In this document: positions 1-10,430 of the stretch, piece after piece | How the letters are laid out: every line of letters begins with the position of its first letter | Position numbering within the stretch: the stretch's first letter is position 1 | Assembly: GCF_002127325.2 (NCBI RefSeq) | Contig: NC_035445.2 | Location: 85,977,610 to 86,041,609 of the forward strand | Direction: 5' to 3' | Length of the DNA: 64,000 nucleotides | Source: Helianthus annuus | Lineage: Eukaryota > Streptophyta > Magnoliopsida > Asterales > Asteraceae | Translations under genes and position numbers: made by a program | The notes under the pieces: generated by a model | Databases searched by the model: none | The model's input: only the letters and a program-made list of their open reading frames with translations | What the model was told of the DNA's origin: nothing

Positions 1-339
1 TCGGAGTTGGGAAGAGAATAGAAGACGACGACCCGGTCAACTACATGAAGGTTATTGATTCAAGTTTGGATGCTGTTCTCCGACGGTGTAACATGGGACG
101 CCAAGCATCCCACTCAGAAAATATATAACCTCACATTGGGTCTAGCCAAGGACCCTTATAAACGTGGCGCACCACGGAGGCATTCCGCGTAACTACCCTT
201 AGTTTAGTTTAATCTTTTAGTTTTAATTTTCAGGAATAAAACACACTCATGGTGGTAAAGGATGACAAAGGGAACGAGAAAAATGGCCCTATGCACAAGA
301 ACAAGGCAACCCGACACAAAATTCTCCATTACAGAAGGC

Positions 340-536
340 TCAACACGGGCCGTGTCCAACCAACACGGCCCCGTGCTGAACCCCCTGCAGAAAAATGCCC
401 AGTTCAGGTAACTGGACACGGGCCGTGTTCACCAGACACGCCCCCCGTGTCCAGGCTTCTGTCTCATTTCTTTAACTTTTGTTACTGGCACCTGAACACG
501 GGGCCGTGTCCGGTCCCCACGGGGCCGTGTCCAGAC
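340..536. repeat. Cluster of GC-rich palindromes (CACGGSCCGTG type)
   Basis: At least six near-palindromic 12-16-mers built on CACGG and CCGTG occur here, mostly in pairs about 20 bp apart and often followed by TCC. The flanks are AT-rich, so they stand out. Similar clusters occur in the adjoining LTR, in the solo LTR at 32.9 kb and, as a variant, in the LTR-like block at 22.6-24.4 kb. Confidence 0.8.
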
Positions 537-1914
537 TGCCAGTAACATAAATCTTTGTTTTTTTTAACACCACATTACACATCCAATCAACCTAAAAATT
601 TATTTTTGGGACACATTGAGGACAATGTGTAATTTAAGTGTGGGGGGGGGGGGGGAAGCTAACACCTCGAAATTTTGCAAGTCCTAACAACAAGACTTAC
701 ACAAAACTCTATTGGAATCGCTAAACACCCCAAATTTTTTTCAAAAATTTTCATTTTTTTACTTGTCTAAAGTTTAAGTTAGGAATCCTAAGATTAATAA
801 GGTTATATTTTTACAAATTTTACAACCGAGAGCGTCGTGATAACAAGAACCAACATAAGAAAATTATGAAACGGCATAACAAGCTTAGTTAAAATTTGAT
901 TATATATACTTGATCACATTAAAAACCCATTCCCACAAAAGTGAGTTTTGAGCCTTTATTGAGCATACAAATTCACATCTTTAGACTAAATGCTCATTTT
1001 TCGTTTCTTGTGTGAATAGCCGCTTGGTTCTTACAACTCTAGAACTTGCCACGACGATTCATTCCCGGTCCTCACCAACTTAAACCCAAGTAAGTAAATG
1101 ATGGAGGCATTAGGACTAACCATTTTTCTTTCTACACCATTATTTTTCAATTTTTTTTACCACCTACCCAAAATCCCCCTAGTTAACCCCTTTGAGCCTA
1201 AACCTTTCATTTCTTTACCCTAAAAACCCTTTTTACCCACCAAAAACCCTTTTTATTTTCACCCTTTATTTTAGTAACAAGCTCGGTTTTTCGTAAGCTC
1301 AGTTTTTTGTGTGATCAAAAAAAAAAAAAAAAAAAGAGAATGATGAAGTTAAAAACAAACAAAGCTATGAAAACAAAAGCTTGTTTGGAGAAATACTTCA
1401 AAATAAAAAGTCACTAAAAACAAAGTGTTTTACGAAAACCGACGTTTTTTACGCTTTTCGCACTTTTACTAACCACTAACCCAACCACCCACCTTTAGCC
1501 CAAGCCTAACCCTTCACCCAAAAAGTCCTCTTGATATTTACAAAGGTATATAGTTAAAAAGGAGGAGGATTGATTGCTTGGCAAGCTTATGGTAGGAATA
1601 AGTTCCATGCCGCTCTCGAGTGATTCACTAAAAAATTACACCTTCGGCCGAGTGTTGAGTGATTTCTCCCGTGAGGTATGTGAACTTGTATATAAATGAA
1701 ATTTTAAAAAGGCATGCTAAGCCTAAATAAGTAATTTCTCTTATGAAACGTTCTAAATAAATCATAACGAATAGGATTGTAAATAAAATAAAAATAAAAC
1801 CTAAAAAGATCTTGGATTCCCGACACTCTATGACAAGCCAAAAACCTTCTCTTCTACCCATTCCATTTGGGAGTGTAAGCCACATATTTAAAGAGTTTTG
1901 CTTGAGGACAATCA

Positions 1915-1936
1915 AAAGTTCAAGTGTGGGGGTATT
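1915..1936 (+). promoter_or_regulatory. Polypurine tract next to the gypsy 3' LTR
   Basis: A G-rich tract (AAGTGTGGGGG then TATT) lies immediately before the TGATG that opens the LTR. In LTR retrotransposons this is where plus-strand DNA synthesis is primed. Its position fixes the LTR start at 1937. Confidence 0.7.
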
Positions 1937-2171
1937 TGATGTGTGTAAAATGCAACATATAAATTACATCAAATGAGGCATAAAACTAACCCTTTTTAAG
2001 TACTAATGTTGGGAAAAGAGTGTTTTTGTCTTCCTTTTGTATTTTCAGGATGAAATGAGCTCAAATTCACAAAAGAAGCAAAAAGACAGCTAATTCTAAC
2101 ATAAATACAAGAAAAGGAACAAAAGTGGATTGCCCGACCCCTCAACGGCAAAGAAGAGAAAACAGAAGACT

Positions 2172-2397
2172 GAACACGCCCCGTGCTCAGCCAGCACGGG
2201 GCCGTGCCCAAGAAGCAGCAGAAAAGACAAACCTATAGAAGCTTCCATTGCCCACCACGGGGCCGTGTCCAGTGAGCACGGGGGCGTGGTGAAAGTACAG
2301 CAGACGCATTAATTGTAATTGCGAATTACAATTAATGAAGAGAGAGAGTGTCAGACGGGCATGGGGGCGTGTCTAGCGGACACGGGGCCGTGCCCAG
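2172..2397. repeat. Paired GC palindromes upstream of the LTR TATA box
   Basis: Three pairs of CACGGGGCCGTG-like palindromes lie between about 2172 and 2397, interrupted by an AT-rich palindrome (AATTGTAATTGCGAATTACA at 2311-2330). The same order is kept in the solo LTR at 33138-33365. Confidence 0.75.
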
Positions 2398-2411
2398 CCT
2401 TCTGTTCAGCC

Positions 2412-2420
2412 TATAAATAG
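2412..2420 (+). promoter_or_regulatory. Predicted TATA box of the gypsy LTR
   Basis: TATAAATAG follows the palindrome cluster and is conserved at the matching position of the solo LTR (33378-33386). It is the likely core promoter of the element, with transcription predicted about 30 bp downstream. No transcript evidence is available here. Confidence 0.6.
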
Positions 2421-3615
2421 GAGTGTTTGGTTTCATTTCAACTCATCCCTTGGCACACCACCTCTCTCACACTTCATCCACCACCCACCACCACCCAACA
2501 CCATCATCCACCACCATCATCCATTGTCCATTGTAGAGTGTGTGAGTCGTCTCGGGATCCAAGATTGATCGTAAGAGTTCTTGACAATCAAGGCCATGTT
2601 TGCCTAAGTCTCTTACATCACTTGGTGAAGACAAGTGTTTAGTATAATACTTTTTATTTTTAATCTTTTGCACTTTTTATTTGGTTTTGTATTAATGACT
2701 TTAATAACTAGTTACTTATGTTGAAGGTGATCTTTCCTTATCGTTTGTCCGTGGTGTCATGGCATTATTTTACTGTCTATATAAAATAAAAGATTTTCAC
2801 CATTCATATCTCCACGGTCTATATGGAGGTATGTTGGCTACCTGGTCGGGGGTTAAAGGAACGGTTTGGTAAGGGTCTTGCCCTTGTTCAGCGTTTAGAG
2901 GTCCTGCAAGGGACCTGGGTCAAATTTAGTAGGATCTCCTTCAATGCCCATAGGTATTGGATGGCGAGGATCCAAACTCTTTGACCCCCTCATAAGTTAA
3001 CTACTATTAATACTATAACCCGGCTATTTAGGACTGTATCCATGCTGACTCAGACTACTTAGCCGAGGGTAACATCACCGCCAAAAGCAGGGCCTACCAC
3101 AATTTGCATTAATAACTTAATTAATTATCTTCCAATAATCCAACCCTTTAGGATTGTATCCTTGCTGACTCAAACTACTGGGTTGAGGGTAACGTCGCCT
3201 TCAAAAGAGGGGCCTACTACAATAACTAAGATAATCTCTTAAACAAGTGCAAAGTGCGAAAATAATCAAAGGTTATACTAATACACGAGTCGGATCCAAG
3301 TGATTCATCTTGTCTATCTGTTTTTATTTTATTTTATTTTTCAGCATTTAGTTAGTTTTTATTTTTCTAGTTTAAAAACCTTTTCTAACTTTTTGATTTG
3401 ATTAGACGTTGAGGATAAACCGGTACTAAAAGCTCTTGTGTCCTTGGACGACCTCGGTATCTTACCAACACTATACTACGTCCACGATGGGTGCACTTGC
3501 CCATATGTGTGTTTAGTGTTAGTAAATATCGTGTTTTATAAATTTAAAACTTGGCTAAAAGTGTAAAAAGGGCTTAAAATATACATAAAAAATATACTAC
3601 ACTTCGCACGCATCA

Positions 3616-4836
3616 ATTCACCAACTTGACGTGAATAATGCCTTCTTGCATGGGGATTTAGAGGAAGAAGTCTACATGAAGATTCCAGAGGGTTTTGCTA
3701 AACAGGGGGAGGCTCGTGTTTGTAGATTAAGAAAATCCATCTATGGTTTGAAACAGGCGTCACGTAACTGGTATAAAAAATTCACAAAATCTCTCGTTGA
3801 GCTCGGGTTCAGACAGTCAAAGGCAGATTATTCTCTGTTCATTTATAAGTCAGAAAGGTCCTATGTAGCTGCGCTTATATATGTTGATGATGTTGTCATA
3901 GTTGGAAACGACTCTGTAAAAATACAACACACTAAAGATCAGCTCGACGAGATGTTCAGCATCAAAGACATGGGTCCGTTGAAATATTTTCTTGGAATCG
4001 AAGTCTCTCGTATTAAGGAAGGTTTGGTCTTGAGTCAAAGAAAATACACGCTAGATATCCTGAGGGATAGCGACCTGGAAGGGTGTAAACCTAGTTCCTT
4101 TCCCATGGAAAAAAACCTTAAGCTTGGGAAAGGAGAAGGAGAAGATAAAGTGGATAGCAGTCAATACAGGAGGTTAGTTGGCCGTCTCCTTTACCTGCAG
4201 GCCACCAGACCGGACATCACCTACGCAGTGAATGTCCTCAGCCAATTCGTGACAGACCCTCGCCAGAACCACATGGATGCAGCAACTAGAGTTTTGCGGT
4301 ACTTGAAATCAACTCCGGGGCAAGGTATATTATTACCAAAAGAAGGTGGCATGAACTTATTGTCATATTGTGATGCGGATTGGCTAGGATGCCCTTTGTC
4401 AAGAAAGTCTCGAACTGGTTACTTATTGTCTCTCGGGGGAGCGCCCATATCATGGAAGTCAAAGAAGCAATCAGTAGTTTCAAGATCATCTGCAGAAGCA
4501 GAGTACAGAGCCATGGCCACTATTGTCAGCGAGGTGATTTGGGCAAGGTGGATGTTGAGTGAATTAGATGCTAAACAAGGAGAACCAACTGTTTTGTTCT
4601 GCGATAACCAGGCAGCTATGCATATAGCAAACAATCCAGTCTTCCATGAGAGAACAAAGCACGTAGAGATGGATTGTTACTTTGTCCGTGAAAGAGTTGA
4701 AAGCAGAGAAGTTGAACCGGTTTATATTAGCTTCAAAAATCAAATTGCAGATTTGTTAACCAAGGCCCTTGGAGCTCAGCACCTCAACTCTCTACTCAGC
4801 AAGTTGGGCATTCGAAATTTACATGCTCCAACTTGA
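3616..4836 (+). CDS. Ty1/copia polyprotein fragment (reverse transcriptase and RNase H), 5'-truncated by the gypsy insertion
   Basis: The frame is open from the gypsy LTR junction to a TGA at 4834-4836, about 406 codons, without a stop. It starts inside reverse transcriptase at HQLDVNNAFLHGDL. The catalytic YVDD box is within LIYVDDVVIVGND. RNase H follows, with DADWLGCPLSRKSRTGYL, SSAEAEYRAMA, LFCDNQAAMHIA and NPVFHERTKHVEMD. The stop is followed at once by the polypurine tract and a short LTR, as expected for the 3' end of copia pol. There is no genuine start codon because the 5' part (gag, protease, integrase and part of RT) lies left of the gypsy insertion, outside the window. The motifs and the LTR of about 210 bp suggest the Ale/Retrofit lineage (low certainty). 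The intact frame suggests a fairly recent element. Confidence 0.9.
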   Translation: MHQLDVNNAFLHGDLEEEVYMKIPEGFAKQGEARVCRLRKSIYGLKQASRNWYKKFTKSLVELGFRQSKADYSLFIYKSERSYVAALIYVDDVVIVGNDSVKIQHTKDQLDEMFSIKDMGPLKYFLGIEVSRIKEGLVLSQRKYTLDILRDSDLEGCKPSSFPMEKNLKLGKGEGEDKVDSSQYRRLVGRLLYLQATRPDITYAVNVLSQFVTDPRQNHMDAATRVLRYLKSTPGQGILLPKEGGMNLLSYCDADWLGCPLSRKSRTGYLLSLGGAPISWKSKKQSVVSRSSAEAEYRAMATIVSEVIWARWMLSELDAKQGEPTVLFCDNQAAMHIANNPVFHERTKHVEMDCYFVRERVESREVEPVYISFKNQIADLLTKALGAQHLNSLLSKLGIRNLHAPT

Positions 4837-4846
4837 GGGGGAAGAT
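4837..4846 (+). promoter_or_regulatory. Copia polypurine tract
   Basis: GGGGGAAGAT lies just after the pol stop codon and just before TGAGAATAC, the start of the LTR. This is the standard arrangement at copia 3' ends. Confidence 0.7.
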
Positions 4847-6326
4847 TGAGAATACATTATTTTGTGAGTAAATTACAAGTTTTGTCCTTTATGTTTACAC
4901 CAAATTGCAGGCGCTGTCCTTTTTTCTAAAAGTTTACAGGCGGTGTCCTTAACCTTCCAAAATCTTGCACGTTATGTCCTTTAGGCCAAACCCAGTTAGA
5001 TTTTTTGATTAAATCTGGTCATGTGCCTTGCACATGAGGGCATATTAGTCTATTTACATTTCCAGGGACTATTTTGTAAATAACTTTTATTCAGGGACTA
5101 TTTTCTACAAAACTTAAAAATAAAACAATATATAAACTCTCTCTCTCTCTATGTATCTGGAAATCACAACAATCATCATCAAATTCAACCATCAGAACAT
5201 AAAATTCGTAAAATGATAACATACAATTCAAACAAAAACTTGAAAACAATTCAATTCAATTCAAATCATCCAGCACCACATGTAATAGCAGAATATCCGG
5301 AGATTAATAAATGGAAATTAGGAGGAATGAGAGAAGGATTAATAATAAGTTTGACGGATCGAATGATGCGAGGGGAAAAAGAAGAACCTGAAAAGAGTCG
5401 TTAATGGCGATTGTTCAGATCATCTCGATTCATTATTAAGATCATCTCGATTCAACTTGATTCAACTCTTAACAAATAAACCCAATTAATCACCTTCCAC
5501 AACCACCGCCGTCCCTAACCCACCACCCAGCACCGCCCCACAACCGACACCATCGGATTTTCTGTACTCCATTTCTCTGTACCACCATCAAAACCTCTGT
5601 ACCACCATCGAATCGTCCACCATCAAAACCTCTGTACCACCATCGAATCGTCCAGCAACATCCAAACCGTAAATTCCAGAACAATTACAGGAGCAATTTC
5701 CGTTACAGTTTTGAGAGGTCTCCAGAGAAGACGGAGGAGCATAGCGGCGGAATTGGATTGGAGAGTGGTGGATCGTCCGCCATTGTTGTTGCTAGGGTTA
5801 GGGTTTAGGTTAAGCAGGTCTCCTGAGGTGAGAGAGACAAAGAGATGGAGACAAACATATTATATTTCTTTTATTTTTCAATTTATTACCAACTAGTCCC
5901 TAAACATAAGTTATTTTACATAATAGTCCTTGAATAGATGAAATGACAACAATGCCCTCATGTGCAAAACACATGACCAGATTTAACCAAAAAATCTAAC
6001 TGGGTTTGGCCTAAAGGACATAACGTGCAAGATTTTGAAAGGTTAAGGACACCGCCTGTAAACTTTTGAAAAAAGGACAGCGCCTGCAATTTGGTGTAAA
6101 CATAAAGGACAAAACTTGTAATTTACTCTTATTTTGTGCATAATTATCTCTCCTTGTTTCCCTCTCAATCAAAGATCCATGCATATCTCCAGCCATTATT
6201 CTCTTTTATTAGTTTCCTTCGTTTGGTCTATTGTATTGCCTATTTAAGGCCTATTATTCTTTGTATTAGATCATCAAAAAAAGGCATATGCCAAATGAAT
6301 AAAAACTCTGAGTACCAATTTCTATA
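4847..6326 (+). mobile_element. Copia 3' LTR (about 210 bp), split by a MULE
   Basis: The LTR starts TGAGAATAC at 4847, is interrupted at 4866 and resumes after the MULE target duplication at 6138. It holds a TATTTAAGG box near 6241-6249. It ends near 6326 where homology to DCAF8 exon 1 resumes (AGAATTAGG). The terminal bases read ATA instead of the usual CA, so the exact end is uncertain by a few bases. AGAAT (6327-6331) is the expected 5-bp target duplication. Confidence 0.7.
4866..6128. mobile_element. Non-autonomous Mutator-like element (MULE), 1,263 bp, TSD TTATTTTGT
   Basis: The terminal inverted repeats are about 180 bp: the left begins GAGTAAATTACAAG and the right ends CTTGTAATTTACTC, and both carry matching CTGTCC and CCTTTAGGCC blocks. 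A perfect 9-bp target duplication TTATTTTGT flanks it (4857-4865 and 6129-6137), which is diagnostic of the Mutator superfamily. The interior has no transposase. It contains a CT-rich run at 5137-5150, a proline-codon-like CCACC-rich segment near 5500-5540, and a direct repeat of a CTCTGTACCACCATCGAATC-type unit near 5590-5660. I do not recognise a captured host gene. Short frames inside look random. Confidence 0.92.
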
Positions 6327-6499
6327 AGAATTAGGTCTCAATACCCCCAGAAATTTCCACCACCGATTCTCTGCTTCTCAGGTTCTTTTTCTAACTTTCA
6401 AACAATGTTATAATCACTGTCACTTCATTGTTTTTTTTCTTTTTCTTTTTATTTTGGTGAAATGATTTAGGCGTTTAATGTTGATATCTAGCTGGGTTT

Positions 6500-6503
6500 G
6501 AGT

Positions 6504-6544
<41 letters not shown>
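6500..6544. repeat. Poly(T) tract in intron 1 of the DCAF8-like pseudogene
   Basis: A run of nearly 40 T starts at about 6507. The intact copy has a much shorter T run at the matching place (12857-12870). Confidence 0.9.
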
Positions 6545-6545
<1 letters not shown>

Positions 6546-7508
6546 TGAAATGAGTTAGTGTTGTTAGCTGGGTTTTGTATAGTTGTGGTTGTAGATTATA
6601 ACTTCATGACATTTGTTTGTTTATTAAGTAATTGTTTTAATGGATTTAATATATGGATGAGTTGTAGGGTATTGTAAGAGGGATTGGTCTTGCTGGTAAA
6701 CTAATTGGGCATGAAGGTTGGGTAGTAAACACGATTGAGTTCAACCGCTGTGGTGATCGCCTGGTGTCGGGTTCTGATGACCGGCGAGTTATGTTGTGGA
6801 ATGTGGCAACCAAAGCTTTGGTCCTTTCTTATGATTCGGGTCATGCTAAAGATATATTGCAGGCTCGGATTATCCCGTTTACTGATGACAGGACTATAGT
6901 AACTTCTGGTGGTGATGGTCAGGTGATTGATTAACTCTATATAAAAAACGCTCGTCAAACTCTCAGTTCGATTACATATACGTATGATAGATCAAATAGT
7001 AGCACATGTTAAAACATATCAAAATTTAGAAACTTGGTCAAGTAGCAGACAACGACAACGTTCAAACAATAGAATTAGGGACGCACAATGGGCGCGTTCA
7101 CAAGCTTGCTGTTGAGCCTGGAAGTCCCCACATATTTTATAGCTGCGGTGAGGATGGATTCGTCCAACATGTAAGTTCAATTTCTATCCGAAACATAATT
7201 CGTTTGACCATTGTATAGTCAAAGCAATAAGAACTAGAAATTCAAGATACGGAAATTATATAATAACACTGATCAACTTTTGTGAATAGTGACTTTGACC
7301 TTTTTTTCATTACACACCTTATACTATAAACAATATCCGTTTTTAACTCACTAGTTTATAATAGTTACCAACTTGCGTGAATAATAACTTTGACTCTTTT
7401 TATAAGTTTCTCGTACACGCCTTATACTGTAAATAATATATGATTTTAACCTTATAGTTTTGTTTTTTTTCTTATAACTTTCGTTCGTTCGCTTTTTCTA
7501 AAGACTAA

Positions 7509-7812
7509 GGGGCTGTTTGACAACATCTGAATGGTTAAGTGCTGAACCAGTAAGAGGTCTGAACCATTAAGTGCTGAACCAGTAAGAGTTCTGAACCATT
7601 AAGAGCCTGTATAATGCTTAACCGTTCAGAGGCAAATGTCTGACCAATTTAGATTAGATGTCTTAACCATTCAGACTCTGTATAAATCTTAATCATTCAG
7701 AGGCAAATGTCTGAACCATTCAGAGACATCTGCTCGTGAAACAAACAGTCTGAATCTTTAAGTGTTGAACCAGTAAGAGGTCTGAACCATTAAGAGTCAA
7801 ACAAACTGCCCC
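7509..7812. mobile_element. Tourist-like (PIF/Harbinger) MITE in pseudogene intron 3, TSD TAA
   Basis: The ends are GGGGCTGTTTGAC and a complementary TTTGACTC...ACTGCCCC region, flanked by TAA on both sides (7506-7508 and 7813-7815). The interior repeats CTGAACCATTAAG-type words. A second copy lies at 22043-22371 and a truncated, inverted one at about 13268-13362 in intron 2 of the intact gene. Confidence 0.8.
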
Positions 7813-8770
7813 TAAATGCGCGGTTGCGTTAAATTTTATTCTTTGCTTCGATTTTGATATGTTTATATTATTGGTGGAGTCGTTTAGAACTTTTCATCTA
7901 TGATATATATTAGAGAAATAATCTGGATTTTCTCTTTTGGTTGTTTAATTGTGTGCTACGAACGGTTATTAGCTTTAACCGTTCCCGCTACTAACCAGAT
8001 TGTATCACAAAGTAGGAAGTAATTTTTACACAAAGCTTTTCTGTCGCAGTTCGATTTGAGAAGTAATTCTTCCACAAAGCTTTTCTGTTGCTCCACGTTC
8101 ACAGGAACCGACAATCTCTACTCTTCAAACATATTAAGCCTGAACTCCATTGTCGTATTCCAACACAAGTGAGCTTCTTGTTTCTTATAACGGCGAACTC
8201 ATTTATTTGTTTCAAAAGAATATGGGTTTAGGCCCGTGCCCCATTGCAGTGTCACAAGAACACGTGGATAGCTTGGATGAACAACCACAGATGTATTCTG
8301 GGCATAGGAATAATTTTACGGTTAAAGGGGTTAGTTTTTTCGGGCCTGATAGTGAGTATGTTATGAGTGGATCAGATTGTGGTCATATTTTCGTATGGAA
8401 GAAAAAAGACGGTAGAGTTATTCGCATTATGGAAGCAATGGGTGTATAGTGAATCAAGTTGAACCCCATCCTAATATCCCTGCGTTTGCGTATCTGGTTC
8501 ATGATTTACGAAGAACGGTAACTAAACGTGTTACTTATGATTTCAAAAACAATATTATTATAGCCATAATATTAAATCTTTAATATACAGATTATTATGG
8601 AGTCAAACAGCGCTAGAGATGGTATTTCGCGGCTTAAACTCAGACCTGAAGTTTTAATGCGTGTTTTTAGGCCTGACAGAAGGCAATGAATGGCTTATGT
8701 CGAAAGAAGACATGATACTGCAAGGGAAGAAGACGGAGGTGATGGAAATGCAGGCGTGTATAACACCGTT

Positions 8771-8977
8771 AAGTATATTAATGCTTGTCGTTTGTAAAGT
8801 TATTGACGGGTTTAACATATTATGCTGCTTTAAGAACCTGGATATGCATGATTAGTCAAGTAAAGAATGCAAGTAGGTTTCACCTTGTTAATGTTGCTAT
8901 GGGATTATGTTTGAGATTTGAGAAGAATTTTGTTGCTATGGGCAAATTAGTTAATTGTATATATTATAAATATATAA
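8771..8977 (+). other. 3' flank shared by the two DCAF8-like copies
   Basis: This sequence aligns with 15085-15235 downstream of the intact gene (shared GAACCTGGATATGCATG and CACCTTGTTAATGTTGCTAT). It is therefore part of the duplicated block, probably 3' UTR. Short frames here are chance. Confidence 0.6.
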
Positions 8978-9258
8978 GAGTTAAATGTCATTTTAGTCCC
9001 TGTGGTTTAGGGCTGAGCATGGTACTCGTTCGGTACCGAACCGTTACCGGTATCGAAAATTCTCAAAAGTGGGTACCGGTACCGCTATCGAAAATTCTCA
9101 AATGTCCTTCTAGTTAACAAAATAAAGGGATGGAGTTAACCCAGTGGACTAAAATGGCAACGTTTAAAACTATTTGGACTAAAATAGCAACTTTTCAAAA
9201 CTTTGGACTAAACTGACAAAATGACCCAAACCACAGGGACTAAAATGACATTTAACTC
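8978..9258. mobile_element. MULE-type MITE, 281 bp, with hAT-like debris inside
   Basis: The ends are GAGTTAAATGTCATTTTAGT and its complement ending ATGACATTTAACTC, with GTCCCTGTGGTTT following inward. The flanking 9-mers AATATATAA and TAAATATAA match at 7 of 9 positions. Inside, 9011-9113 carries GGGCTGAGCA followed by GGTACCG words, a fragment of the element type found whole at 9768 and 10050. Confidence 0.7.
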
Positions 9259-9262
9259 TAAA

Positions 9263-9455
9263 TATAAATACAATCAAAGGGTGGTGCAGTGGTAAGCAAA
9301 TGATTCTCTAGTTTCCCGCTATAACCTCTTGAAGGCCATAATCTCAACGCACGCTCGGTCTACGTGATCCTGCTATTAGGGTATTGGCATTATCGTGTGA
9401 GTTTTCCGATAACAGATTCTCAACCCTTAGGCTTTCTACGGCAATCTTCCACTTC
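9263..9455 (+). mobile_element. tRNA-derived SINE-like element, degraded
   Basis: GGGTGGTGCAGTGGTAAGC resembles a tRNA A box. CTCTTGAAGGCCA is shared with the SINE at 15246-15370. A clear B box is not seen. Pol III origin is inferred from the shared block and the A-box-like start. Confidence 0.45.
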
Positions 9456-9667
9456 TTGTATAAAAAAACAGGCATATATAAGATGATGGTCTACTATTTT
9501 TTTTTTCATCTTCAACCATCTCTCCAAGACCATTAACAATTAGTTTAACTATGTTTAAAGAAGTTTGCCGCGTTGCGACGAATTTCTTTTGTTATTTAGT
9601 CTGTGTTTACATGTGTTTTGAAATCATTACAAGCGTGTTGCGAACAGAACTGCTGATAAAAATAAAA
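9456..9667. other. Intergenic, nothing recognised
   Basis: AT-rich sequence without a gene, a clear repeat or a terminal inverted repeat. Confidence 0.5.
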
Positions 9668-10255
9668 AGAAAATGTAGAAAAAAAAACACTAAAAGATAA
9701 CCAAAAGAAAATTCCAACTAAAAAAGTTGTATGGTAACGATGTTGCTCGTATGAAACCCGTGGTCAGAGATGAGCAAATTGTTCTGGATATCGGTACCAA
9801 ATTTGCCAAACCGAGAGATCTTAAGTACCAATTCGGTACCGACTTTTGGCGTTCCTGATATCGGTTCACTACCGTTTTTTACTTTCATATACCGGTACCG
9901 TAACCGGTATTTTCGGTATCAGTACCGATTCTGTATCGGTTGGCACCGAGCTCATCCCTACCCCTGAAACTAAAAAAGAAAAAAATTAATAGTTGAAGAA
10001 AACCAACAAAAAAGTTGTACGGTACCGTTTTCCGTACGGTAACCGTGATCAGAGATGAGCAAATGGTACCGGGTAGACGCACTGAATTTTCCGAACCAAA
10101 AGATTTCCAATATCAATTCGGCACCAACTTTTGGCGTTTTCTGTATTAGTGCTAGTTTTTACTTTCATGTACTGATAAGGAACAGGACCGTACCGGTATT
10201 TTCGATACCAGTACTGGTTCGATGCCGGTTGACACAAACTTTATCCCAACCCCTA
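9668..10255. repeat. Tandem pair of GGTACCG-rich hAT-type MITEs
   Basis: Two diverged units of about 290 bp follow one another (about 9668-9963 and 9964-10255). Each has AAAGTTGTA, then CAGAGATGAGCAAAT, then words based on GGTACCGGTA, and ends with a CTCATCCCTACCCC-type sequence. The ends resemble TAGGGATGAGCA termini of hAT MITEs. No clean 8-bp duplication was found. Confidence 0.6.
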
Positions 10256-10430
10256 ATATTAAAAAAAAGATTAAAGTTAAAAAATAAAGAAAATAACTAT
10301 TATTATAATTATAATATTAAAATAATAAAAGTATAAAAAAAACTCTATATTATTATAATATTAAAATCACTGTTCATTTAAATTCCTTTATTAATATATA
10401 GTAAAGTAATATATAGTAATTATTTATTTA
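10256..10430. other. Very AT-rich spacer
   Basis: Composed almost wholly of TATTATAA-like words. No gene or element recognised. Confidence 0.6.

Larger units (their letters stand above)
1..1936 (+). mobile_element. 3' internal region of a Ty3/gypsy (Tat/Athila-like) element, non-coding
   Basis: This stretch directly abuts the LTR that starts at 1937 and has the usual layout of the region after integrase in plant Tat/Athila elements. It has no long open frame. Two modules reading GAGGACAAT followed by a G-rich AAGTGTGGGGG tract lie near 606-655 and 1901-1933; the second is the polypurine tract next to the LTR. GC-rich palindromes of the CACGGGGCCGTG type cluster at 345-535. A run of 17 or more A lies at about 1318. 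The rest of the element lies left of the window. The family assignment rests on these non-coding hallmarks and not on a protein domain. Confidence 0.7.
1937..3615 (+). mobile_element. 3' LTR of the Tat/Athila-like gypsy element (1,679 bp)
   Basis: The LTR begins TGATGTGTG after the polypurine tract and ends GCACGCATCA, so its ends are TGATG and CATCA. A second copy of the same LTR at 32892-34543 aligns along nearly its whole length. It contains paired CACGGGGCCGTG palindromes (2172-2397), then a TATA box at 2412-2420. Further on are two diverged copies, about 120 bp apart, of a block with CTGACTCA and GAGGGTAAC (3030-3100 and 3150-3220). It is inserted in a copia reverse transcriptase whose reading frame resumes at 3616. 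The expected 5-bp target duplication on this side is ATTCA (3616-3620); its partner lies outside the window. Confidence 0.85.
6327..8770 (+). pseudogene. DCAF8-like WD40 gene, left tandem copy, disabled
   Basis: Five blocks match the intact copy at 12702-15084. Exon 1 remnant is 6327-6381 (5' part removed by the copia insertion), exon 2 is 6668-6922, exon 3 is 7030-7170, exon 4 is about 8050-8519, and exon 5 starts at 8591. Exon 2 still encodes VSGSDDRRVMLWNVAT and has one extra codon relative to the other copy; exon 3 is in frame. Exon 4 has lost about 165 bp after the NSI codons, which breaks the frame and removes the DDB1-binding VYDIR blade. It also has a 1-bp deletion near 8430 giving an early TAG, and a further deletion of about 50 bp before its donor. 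Exon 5 has a TGA at 8687-8689. Splice sites are largely kept, although the exon 1 donor is weakened (CAG/GTTCTT). Intron 3 carries a Tourist-like MITE. A functional product is very unlikely. Confidence 0.9.

Noticed and set aside
2427..2673. Frames on both strands in the gypsy LTR
   Set aside because: They arise from a CCACCATCA-rich stretch of the leader, repeated in the solo LTR, with no coding signature.
5490..5684. Gly/Trp-rich 64-codon frame on the minus strand
   Set aside because: Low-complexity translation of CCACCATC repeats inside the first MULE.
8785..9117. 110-codon frame
   Set aside because: It covers the duplicated 3' flank of DCAF8 and runs into a MITE; no domain.
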